Positions 52,171 through 62,063 of a stretch of 64,000 nt of DNA are shown here, one piece after another. Every line of letters starts with the position of its first letter. Position 1 is the first letter of the stretch. Source of the DNA: Toxorhynchites rutilus septentrionalis (taxonomy: Eukaryota; Arthropoda; Insecta; Diptera; Culicidae). The translations under genes and the position numbers were made by a program. The stretch lies in the NCBI RefSeq assembly GCF_029784135.1, contig NC_073745.1, positions 161,089,335-161,153,334 on the forward strand, in the 5' to 3' direction. Below the pieces are notes generated by a model. The model was not told where the DNA came from. It was given only the letters and a program-made list of their open reading frames with translations, and made no database searches.

Positions 52171-52206
52171 TATATAAGCGAGCGGCGCTCGGAAATCCAC
52201 TCAGTT
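52171..52206 (+). promoter_or_regulatory. Core promoter-like TATA + initiator
   Basis: TATATAAG (52171-52178), GCGGCGCTCGGAAATCC, and TCAGTT (52201-52206). The initiator A is 32 bases from the TATA start, ideal spacing. The transcribed strand would run into the satellite. Confidence 0.6.
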
Positions 52207-52400
52207 CTAATTGAACAGCGATTGGAGCATGTTGTCGCTGTTGCGGTGAAGCTCTTTATTTTTCATGAAAGCGCGGATGAACGGTGTCACCAAGAGCCTG
52301 TTTGTGCACCCTAGGCCAGAAGGGAATCTATCAGGAGGAGAGTGATGCCACAAACGGTTCCCTGGGAAGACATCGCTACACACATACACGCGCGGCTATT

Positions 52401-55400
52401 AACAGGTGGTTATCGAGTTGGCATTAACCACTGGTGGGCTTCCAGTATCGAGGAAAATGTGGAAATATCTAATCGTTACTGAAAATAATCTGCCAGTTCC
52501 TTTGGGAATTTTCAAAATATATTCATGTGAAAGAGTTTAATTGAATGTTTTCTATCCATGTAACACTGTGACCAAATATGTTTCAATCAAGTGCTATTAA
52601 CAGGTGGTTATCGAGTTGGCATTAACCACTGGTGGGCTTCCAGTATCGAGGAAAATGTGGAAATATCTAATCGTTACTGAAAATAATCTGCCAGTTCCTT
52701 TGGGAATTTTCAAAATATATTCATGTGAAAGAGTTTAATTGAATGTTTTCTATCCATGTAACACTGTGACCAAATACATTTGGTTTTGTGGTTTTTCAAT
52801 CAATCGCAATTAACAGGATAGCTTCAGAAGATTATTCTTCCCCATCAGTAGGATATTTCCGTATCCAATATTGTATGCGCCCGCAATCGATTATTGCTCA
52901 GTCGCCGAAAGTTCCAAGCTCAGATAGTTCATTCCCCTCTAGTTTGCCTTCCAAATTGCCATCGTAAACCACACCTTCTCTCGATTCAATCACACACAAA
53001 AAGCATACTTAAGCGATATTCTGGTGGTGAGACACATTCATTTTTCGTGAGAACATCGACAAGACAACATCGTTGCCTAACGTGCTGGAGGAGGTGGACG
53101 GCGAAGGATCGACACATACACGCGCAGAACTCTTTCCGTTAGGATGCCATTCAGCATCGAGAAAGTTCCGGAAAGATCTAATCATTGCTGGAAAATAATC
53201 TGGCAGTTCCTTTGGGAATTTTCAAAATATATTCATGTGAAAGAGTTTAATTGAAGTTTTCTATCCATGTTACACTGTGACCAAATATGTTTCAATCAAG
53301 TGCTATTAACAGGTGGTTATCGAGTTGGCATTAACCACTGGTGGGCTTCCAGTATCGAGGAAAATGTGGAAATATCTAATCCTTACTGAAAATAATCTGC
53401 CAGTTCCTTTGGGAATTTTCAAAATATATTCATGTGAAAGAGTTTAATTGAATGTTTTCTATCCATGTAACACTGTGACCAAATACATTTGGTTTTGTGG
53501 TTTTTCAATCAATCGCAATTAACAGGATAGCTTCAGAAGATTATTCTTCCCCATCAGTAGGATATTTCCGTATCCAATATTGTATGCGCCCGCAATCGAT
53601 TATTGCTCAGTCGCCGAAAGTTCCGAGCTCAGAGAGTTCATTCCCCTCTAGTTTGCCTTCCAAATTGCCATCGTAAACCACACCTTCTCTCGATTCAATC
53701 ACACACAAAAAGCATACTTAAGCGATATTCTGGTGGTGAGACACATTCATTTTTCGTGAGAACATCGACAAGACAACATCGTTGCCTGACGTGCTGGAGG
53801 AGGTGGACGGCGAAGGATCGACACATACACGCGCAGAACGCTTTCCGTTAGGATGCCATTTAGCATCGGGAAAGTTCCGGAAGAGTTCTAATCGTTGCTG
53901 GAAAATAATCTGCCAGTTCCTCTGGGAATTTTCAAAATATATTCATGTGAAAGAGTTTAATTGAATGTTTTCTATCCATGTTACACTGTGACCAAATATG
54001 TTTCAATCAAGTGCTATTAACAGGTGGTTATCGAGTTGGCATTAACCACTGGTGGGTTTCCAGTATCGAGGAAAATGTGGAAATATCTAATCGTTACTGA
54101 AAATAATCTGCCAGTTCCTTTGGGAATTTTCAAAATATATTCATGTGAAAGAGTTTAATTGAATGTTTTCTATCCATGTAACACTGTGACCAAATACATT
54201 TGGTTTTTCAATCAATCGCAATTAACAGGATAGCTTCAGAAGATTATTCTTCCCCATCAGTAGGATATTTCCGTATCCAATATTGTATGCGCCCGCAATC
54301 GATTATTGCTCAGTCGCCGAAAGTTCCGAGCTCAGAGAGTTCATTCCCCTCTAGTTTGCCTTCCAAATTGCCATCGTAAACCACACCTTCTCTCGATTCA
54401 ATCACACACAAAAAGCATACTTAAGCGATATTCTGGTGGTGAGACACATTCATTTTTCGTGAGAACATCGACAAGACAACATCGTTGCCTAACGTGCTGG
54501 AGGAGGTGGACGGCGAAGGATCGACACATACACGCGCAGAACGCTTTCCGTTAGGATGCCATTCAGCATCGGGAAAGTTCCGGAAGAGTTCTAATCATTG
54601 CTGGAAAATAATCTGCCAGTTCCTCTGGGAATTTTCAAAATATATTCATGTGAAAGAGTTTAATTGAATGTTTTCTATCCATGTTACACTGTGACCAAAT
54701 ATGTTTCAATCAAGTGCTATTAACAGGTGGTTATCGAGTTGGCATTAACCACTGGTGGGCTTCCAGTATCGAGGAAAATGTGGAAATATCTAATCGTTAC
54801 TGAAAATAATCTGCCAGTTCCTTTGGGAATTTTCAAAATATATTCATGTGAAAGAGTTTAATTGAATGTTTTCTATCCATGTAACACTGTGACCAAATAC
54901 ATTTGGTTTTGTGGTTTTTCAATCAATCGCAATTAACAGGATAGCTTCAGAAGATTATTCTTCCCCATCAGTAGGATATTTCCGTATCCAATATTGTATG
55001 CGCCCGCAATCGATTATTGCTCAGTCGCCGAAAGTTCCGAGCTCAGAGAGTTCATTCCCCTCTAGTTTGCCTTCCAAATTGCCATCGTAAACCACACCTT
55101 CTCTCGATTCAATCACACACAAAAAGCATACTTAAGCGATATTCTGGTGGTGAGACACATTCATTTTTCGTGAGAACATCGACAAGACAACATCGTTGCC
55201 TAACGTGCTGGAGGAGGTGGACGGCGAAGGATCGACACATACACGCGCAGAACGCTTTCCGTTAGGATGCCATTCAGCATCGGGAAAGTTCCGGAAGAGT
55301 TCTAATCATTGCTGGAAAATAATCTGCCAGTTCCTCTGGGAATTTTCAAAATATATTCATGTGAAAGAGTTTAATTGAATGTTTTCTATCCATGTTACAC

Positions 55401-57325
55401 TGTGACCAAATATGTTTCAATCAAGTGCTATTAACAGGTGGTTATCGAGTTGGCATTAACCACTGGTGGGTTTCCAGTATCGAGGAAAATGTGGAAATAT
55501 CTAATCGTTACTGAAAATAATCTGCCAGTTCCTTTGGGAATTTTCAAAATATATTCATGTGAAAGAGTTTAATTGAATGTTTTCTATCCATGTAACACTG
55601 TGACCAAATACATTTGGTTTTGTGGTTTTTCAATCAATCGCAATTAACAGGATAGCTTCAGAAGATTATTCTTCCCCATCAGTAGGATATTTCCGTATCC
55701 AATATTGTATGCGCCCGCAATCGATTATTACTCAGTCGCCGAAAGTTCCGAGCTCAGAGAGTTCATTCCCCTCTAGTTTGCCTTCCAAATTGCCATCGTA
55801 AACCACACCTTCTCTCGATTCAATCACACACAAAAAGCATACTTAAGCGATATTCTGGTGGTGAGACACATTCATTTTTCGTGAGAACATCGACAAGACA
55901 ACATCGTTGCCTAACGTGCTGGAGGAGGTGGACGGCGAAGGATCGACACATACACGCGCAGAACGCTTTCCGTTAGGATGCCATTCAGCATCGGGAAAGT
56001 TCCGGAAGAGTTCTAATCGTTGCTGGAAAATAATCTGCCAGTTCCTCTGGGAATTTTCAAAATATATTCATGTGAAAGAGTTTAATTGAATGTTTTCTAT
56101 GCATGTTACACTGTGACCAAATATGTTTCAATCAAGTGCTATTAACAGGTGGTTATCGAGTTGGCATTAACCACTGGTGGGCTTCCAGTATCGAGGAAAA
56201 TGTGGAAATATCTAATCGTTACTGAAAATAATCTGCCAGTTCCTTTGGGAATTTTCAAAATATATTCATGTGAAAGAGTTTAATTGAATGTTTTCTATCC
56301 ATGTAACACTGTGACCAAATACATTTGGTTTTGTGGTTTTTCAATCAATCGCAATTAACAGGATAGCTTCAGAAGATTATTCTTCCCCATCAGTAGGATA
56401 TTTCCGTATCCAATATTGTATGCGCCCGCAATCGATTATTGCTCAGTCGCCGAAAGTTCCGAGCTCAGAGAGTTCATTCCCCTCTAGTTTGCCTTCCAAA
56501 TTGCCATCGTAAACCACACCTTCTCTCGATTCAATCACACACAAAAAGCATACTTAAGCGATATTCTGGTGGTGAGACACATTCATTTTTCGTGAGGACA
56601 TCGACAAGACAACATCGTTGCCTAACGTGCTGGAGGAGGTGGACGGCAAAGGATCGACACATACACGCGCAGAACTCTTTCCGTTAGGATGCCATTCAGC
56701 ATCGGGAAAGTTCCGGAAAGATCTAATCATTGCTGGAAAATAATCTGCCAGTTCCTCTGGGAATTTTCAAAATATATTCATGTGAAAGAGTTTAATTGAA
56801 TGTTTTCTATCCATGTTACACTGTGACCAAATATGTTTCAATCAAGTGCTATTAACAGGTGGTTATCGAGTTGGCATTAACCACTGGTGGGCTTCCAGTA
56901 TCGAGGAAAATGTGGAAATATCTAATCGTTACTGAAAATAATCTGCCAGTTCCTTTGGGAATTTTCAAAATATATTCATGTGAAAGAGTTTAATTGAATG
57001 TTTTCTATCCATGTAACACTGTGACCAAATATGTTTGAATCAAGTGCTATTAACAGATGGTTATCGAGTTAGCATTAACCACTGGTGGGCTTCCAGTATC
57101 GAGGAAAATGTGGAAATATCTAATCGTTACTGAAAATAATCTGCCAGTTCCTCTGGGAATTTAAAATTACATTCATGTGAAAGAGTTTATTTTAATGTTT
57201 TCTATCCATGAAACACTGTGACCAAATACATTTGGTTTTGTGATTTTTCAATCAATCGCAATTAACAGGATAGCTTCTGAAGATTATTCTTCCCCATCAG
57301 TAGGATATTTCCGTATCCATTATTG
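52401..57325 (+). repeat. Satellite array, ~0.71-kb higher-order units
   Basis: Full units recur with landmarks CAGTCGCCGAAAGTTCC at about 52899, 53608, 54311, 55022, 55733 and 56444 (spacings 709, 703, 711, 711, 711). Each unit has two diverged copies of a ~190-bp block (GTGACCAAATA, GTGGTTATCGAGTTGGCATT, AATAATCTG) plus a long unique part. Extra short blocks sit at both ends (52401-52785; 57030-57230), more diverged than the interior. A same-length 82-codon frame in each unit is a by-product. Confidence 0.95.
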
Positions 57326-57495
57326 GATGCATAAAACCTTGTGGCTCCAACGTAACGCTCTCGTTTTCGAAGTTCTCCAAATATTCATTCATTCAGAATG
57401 AATTCAGATTCAACTTCAAACAAATGATCTCTAAATCAACGATAGTCCTACGTCACCCTTGCGGTTATACCATAGATATAACCCACTTCCTGTTT

Positions 57496-58460
57496 TTTTA
57501 TTACAGAGTCAGTTTGGCACTGACTCAGTTTTAAAAACGAATTCGCTATAAATAAACGAAATAAACTCTATCTGTTAATCTCAACAACCTTGAGAAGAGC
57601 AGCACTGCTTCATTATAATCAAGATTAGCGCAAATGCAATCCCAGTTGAAAGCAGTTTTGCGACTGGCACGCGAGCCAGAGCCCCACACAATTGTGTAGC
57701 TTAGAACCTTAATGCATTGGCGTCAGTTTGATGCAATGATTGCAATGCTAGAGACATCAGCGAGTGAGTAATTTGGTCGCGTCCACAGCTCAATCCGAAA
57801 CGAAGACATGTGATGGCGCAAAACAAGAAAGAACAAGCGATTGTCATTTCTTTGAATACAGAACGATACTCAAAGTGTGCCTTCCTTTCTTGCTTGAGAC
57901 TTTAAACTTCTTCAGTTCATTCGTCTCTAACCTTCAGAAAGGCCCTTGGAAAACATTACTTTATCCATAATATTACTCCTCCAGCCCCATTGCCTTGAGA
58001 AAGGCATTCGATCCCTCGCCGTCCAGCTCGCCCAGCAACGATGTTGTTCAGTCGATTTCCTCACGAAGAATGAAAGTTTGCCTCAGCGAGATCTACTGTT
58101 TATACTCTAGGTAACTATTCCCCGTCGTTCTTCTTCTTTTCCTTTGTTCACTTTACACCTTACGATTTCCCCTTCGTTGCTCGTCGATAAGTTGCTCGTT
58201 ATAGACAGCTCTGTTCGGGAAAGTACACAAATGGACAGAACAAATGTATGAGAAAATGGGAATGCTTCCAATTTTCATCAATATAAACCATATACAGATT
58301 ATGGGATTGTAAAGTATAGCATATCAAACAAATCTTAGGGAATTTCCGATTCGTTTGGTATACAAATCGCCAAAATCCGTTCGCGACAAAAATTATTATT
58401 AACGTTAACTTTACTTCATAAAAACGTGACCTGTTTTCTGATTTGACACCCTTAATGAAA
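57496..58460. other. Intergenic; dispersed repeat pieces
   Basis: Hairpin GAGTCAGT-TTGGC-ACTGACTC at 57507-57527; complement of the GAGGCGAATGAAC hairpin unit at 57893-57930; a TCGATCCCTCGCCGTCCAGC block (58010-58030) whose complement resembles the satellite's GAGGTGGACGGCGAAGGATCGA; and 58030-58285, the inverted partner of 1-222. No gene. Confidence 0.5.
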
Positions 58461-58480
58461 GACGTAGTTCTACGTCAAAA

Positions 58481-58765
58481 ATGATAATGATAAGAATGCG
58501 GATCGGGACGACCGCATAAAAAAAATGATAATGATACGAGTGCGGATCGGGACGACCGTACTGTGTAAAAATGGAAGTGAAAACATTTGCGGATCGGGAC
58601 GACCGTATGAAAAAATGATAATGATAAGAGTGCGGATCGGGACGACAGTGCTGTGTAAAAATGGAAGTGAAAACATTTGCGGATCGGGACGACCGTATGA
58701 AAAAAAATGATAATGATTAGAGTGCGGATCGGGACGACCGTGCTGTGTAAAAATGAAAGTAAAAA
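58481..58765 (+). repeat. ~92-bp minisatellite, about three units
   Basis: ATGATAATGATAAGAGTGCG, GATCGGGACGACCGTA, TGTGTAAAAATGGAAGTG and a second GATCGGGACGACCGTATG make up each unit; starts at about 58526, 58617 and 58708 after a partial first unit. A single unit occurs at 50675-50760. The left neighbour is a complement-oriented GACGTAGTTCTACGTC end (58461-58476). Confidence 0.85.
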
Positions 58766-58892
58766 GTCACAGGAGGATTGTGTCCGAGACACGGCCGCAT
58801 AGTTGACGTAGGATTCCGTTAGGCTATCTGTTGATTTTGGGTATGTTTGAAGAATTACATCGTTAAACACTTTGATAATGATTTGGTGGCCC

Positions 58893-58908
58893 TGACAAGG
58901 GCTATTTT
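58893..58908 (-). other. Degenerate histone-like 3' stem-loop
   Basis: Minus strand AGCCCTTGTCAGGGCC followed by ACCAAA: same stem as the histone stem-loop at 27749, with TTGT in place of the TTTC loop. No histone coding sequence is seen next to it. Confidence 0.35.
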
Positions 58909-59157
58909 ATTTGGTAGTTGGGTATTGTTTGTTCGCTCCACCAGTGTTTACCGAGTGATGATGACAGAAGTATGGTAAACAGTCGTTGGGTGGTGCGTAT
59001 CAGATAGAAGATGCTGAAGTGGAATGAGATATGATGTAAACCGCCCTCTGTGACCCTAGACGAGATGTCTCCTGTGTTATGTATGGATGAAATAAAGAAA
59101 AAAAACTCACCAATGTAATATAAGATAATTACCAATACCGAACACAATTATCAATTT

Positions 59158-61671
59158 TTTTTTTTTTTTTTTTGCAGACTTATCTCACTTCTTAACTAGG
59201 CGAGCCTAGCCCGAATTTTCACCTGCCCCCGGGCTTCTGAATGCCAAAGGGGGACTAGGCTCTGCGGAATGCACGTATCTGCATGCTCGTGCTGTTTCAG
59301 TCCTGACCGAGGAATTGTCGGACAAACGCGCAGGTGCTAAGGATGACCGACTTTTGGATGCCGGCCAATTCCTTCTCGATGTTCAACACCTTTAGCGCTT
59401 CCAGAAGTGTCTTCGGGATAATTCCAGTTCCAGAGAGAACGACTGGAACAATTCTTGGGACCTCCCTTAGCCCCCACAGTTCCTTGAGCTCCACGGCTAA
59501 TGGTCGGTACTTGCAGATTTTGCGACCGTGGGTCTCCTCCAGATTCTGGTTCAGTGGAATAGCGACATCGATGATGGTGACTTTGCGGTCGCTCTTGTCG
59601 TAAACCATCATATCTGGGCGGTTGTGGTGGATCGAGAGGTCGGTCAGAACAGTGCGATCCCAGTACAGCTTGAAACGGTCATTTTCCAGGACAGGTGCAG
59701 GCAGGTACCGGTAGTTTGGTACGTTGTCTTACAGCAGAGCACATTGGAGCGCCAGTTGTCGATGAACAATACGGGCCACGTTGTTGTGGCGCTCGGTGTA
59801 GGCTGCGTTGGCCCAAGTCCCCCTTCTTTGCGTGGTAGTGAAACTCTCTCCAGTGCCGATTGAGGATGGTGCATTCCGGCCTCTTTGAATGCTTTCCTCA
59901 TCCTCCTCTCAAGGTCCTCTAGGTCAGTTTTGCTCCATTTGACTACACCAAAACTGAAGGTCAGCAGGGGAACCGCGAATGTGTTGATCGCGCGTACCTT
60001 GTTCCCCGCGTTGAGGAAAGTCCTCAGGACACAGTTCACTCGACTCAAGATCTTGTCTCGCAGCTCCGTCTTGATGTCGGAGTGGCGAATCCCGGTGAGC
60101 TGTCGGAATCCAAGATATTTATAGGATTCGCCACGAACCATGTCTCTTATAAACTCGCCGTCATAGACCTCGTAGCCTCCGGATTCGGTAAGTTGTCCTT
60201 TCAGCAGGTGGACACAGTGACACTTGTCAAGGCCGAACTCCATACAGATGTCCCTGCTTATTTCTTCGACAACCCGGATAGCTACACCTAGACGCTGACG
60301 TGAATCAGCGTAGACCTTGAGATCGTCCGTGTAAAAGGTATGGGTCACTTCTTCGTGGGCGCCGTCACCATACCTTATTTTATAGCCATGACCGTTTCTA
60401 TTGAGCGTCCTACTGAGGGGGTTCAGTGCCAGACAAAACCAAAGCGGGCTGAAAGAGTCGCCTTGGAATATCCCCCTCTTTATCTGCAGCGTTCTAGACT
60501 GCAACACATTTTCCCCATCACTGAGGTGCAGAGACGTACTCCACTGCCTCATCGCATGCTGCAGAAACCTAACGACGACGGGATCAATTTTGTAGAGCTC
60601 CAATACCCGTACGAGAAACGAGTGAGGTATGGAGTCATAAGCCTTCCTGTAATCGATATAGGCCATGCTTAGGTTCCGCTGGTTATAAACCGCCTGGCCG
60701 ACTATGGCTGCGTCGATGATGGCCTGGTCTTTGCAGCCATGCGTATTTTTTCTGCATCATTTCTGCTCTTCTGCGATGATATGGTGTTGTTCGCAGTGGG
60801 CAGAAACTTTGGCGGTTATGATGCTGCTTAATATCTTGTACAGACTCGATAGGCACGTTATCGGCCTGTACTTTGATGGGTTCAATGTGTTGCTGTCTTT
60901 CGGGAGGAGGAATGTGACGCCACGGGTGGCTAATTTAGGGAGGTTGTGTGGGTCACGTAGCACCTTGTTGAAGCACTCAGCTATCTTTGGATGTGCGACG
61001 GTCAGCTTCTTGTGACCCAAAAGTTCTGGACACCATCGGGGCCCGGTGCTGCCCAGTTGCTCAGGTACCGCGAGGCTTCGCGGACATCGTTCTCTCCGAC
61101 GATGATAGCTGGCATCTCTCCAATTTCACCACAACTCTCCTCCTCCCGTCTTAACCACATTTGCCCGTCGCGATGTTCTACTGGGGTCTCCCAAATACCA
61201 GCCCAGAAGTTCGTCACAAACATCGTCTGGCAAACCTTCGCGGTAGTCGGGCTTCTCGTCGCTAATGTGGTCGTAGAACGCTTTCTCGTTATCTCTGAAC
61301 ATCCGATTTTGTTCCTGGCGCTTTGCAGAGTCAGAGTAACGTTTCAGCCGTTTTGTAAGGACGCTCAATTGCTGTACCAGTGTGTCGAGTTTTTCCGTCA
61401 GCTAGTGAGCTCCCAGCTGGCGAAGTTCAGTAGGCCGCACGATCACAGCAACTTGGCGACATAATTTCGCCGATCTGCTGCCTCTTTTGTACGCCATCAG
61501 TCTTCCAATTGCGGCGCGCTTGTTTAGGATCCGTTGCTCCAATCTCCTTCGCCATGGAGGCTCACGCCTTTCACGGAGATGTTGGAGCAGTCCGCCTCTT
61601 GGCCTAATACGGTATCCTAAACTTTTGGCCGTCGCCACAGCAGCACAGTAAACTTTCAGTTGCAGCTCCTC
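59158..61671 (-). mobile_element. R2-group LINE, 5' part cut by another LINE
   Basis: Ends at a T run (59157-59174 on +), the poly-A tail on the minus strand. Encodes RT and a C-terminal restriction-like endonuclease. At 61671 its frame (EELQLKVYCAAVATAKSLG) stops abruptly at the poly-A tail of the LINE occupying 61672-64000, so that element inserted into this one. Confidence 0.85.
59297..61670 (-). pseudogene. R2-group LINE ORF: RT and REL-endonuclease, frameshifted
   Basis: Minus-strand pieces in order: VATAKSLGYRIRPRGG (61638), MFRDNEKAFYDHI (61368), IVGENDVREASRYLSNWAAP (61223), SKYRPITCLSSLYKILSSI (61020), then a 340-codon piece (60666-59644) with MAYIDYRKAYDSIPHS, RGIFQGDSFSPLWF and the catalytic box FYTDD, then YDKSDRKVTIIDVAIPLNQN ... 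KYRPLAVELKELW (59611-59297). The last is the PD..D-x-K-type restriction-like endonuclease of R2/R4/NeSL-group LINEs. Several frameshifts. The same family left the relic at 18140-19960. Exact clade not resolved. Confidence 0.85.
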
Positions 61672-61756
61672 CTTTTTTTTTTTTTATTAATTCGTTTATT
61701 TTTACAGGCTCAGTTACTTAAGTTTAAAGGAGCCGAATTCTTAAATATAATTTTAA

Positions 61757-61757
<1 letters not shown>

Positions 61758-61809
<52 letters not shown>
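61758..61809. repeat. (TA)n microsatellite in a LINE 3' UTR
   Basis: About 25 uninterrupted TA dinucleotides, placed inside the 3' UTR of the minus-strand LINE. Confidence 0.95.
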
Positions 61810-61812
<3 letters not shown>

Positions 61813-62063
61813 AATTTTCTTACATCTATGGTTAGTAAGGTGGAAAACCGATTACTCGCGGTGTACTCGAGTTTAGGAGGGTGACATATTTTTAGGAGAA
61901 GGATGGGATATAAGGAAATTGTAACAATGTTGATGAACACTCATTTCATAAATCTATTCGTATATCTATAGTGTATTTACATTTCAACTTATTCTACTAT
62001 TTATAGCAAGGGGACGAATTACCCGCAAAGGAAGTAAAGGAGGGTATAAGGGTGTAGGGACAA

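Larger units (their letters stand above)
51916..57495 (+). mobile_element. GACGTAGGACTACGTC-family element enclosing a satellite array
   Basis: Left end TTTTTGACGTAGGACTACGTC (51916) and 5' block nearly identical to 27138 and 48049; promoter segment at 52171-52206; satellite 52401-57325; right end ATCAACGATAGTCCTACGTC then CCTTGCGGTTATACCATAGA (57435-57480). So the array lies between the two ends of a single family member. Confidence 0.75.

Noticed and set aside
52894..56687. Repeated 82- and 60-codon frames conserved in every satellite unit
   Set aside because: They are conserved only because the DNA units are near identical; composition is unlike a protein, and the frames differ by start codon and shift with unit edges.
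58470..58870. Serial FLHSTVVPIRT-type frames
   Set aside because: Products of the 92-bp minisatellite read in frame.
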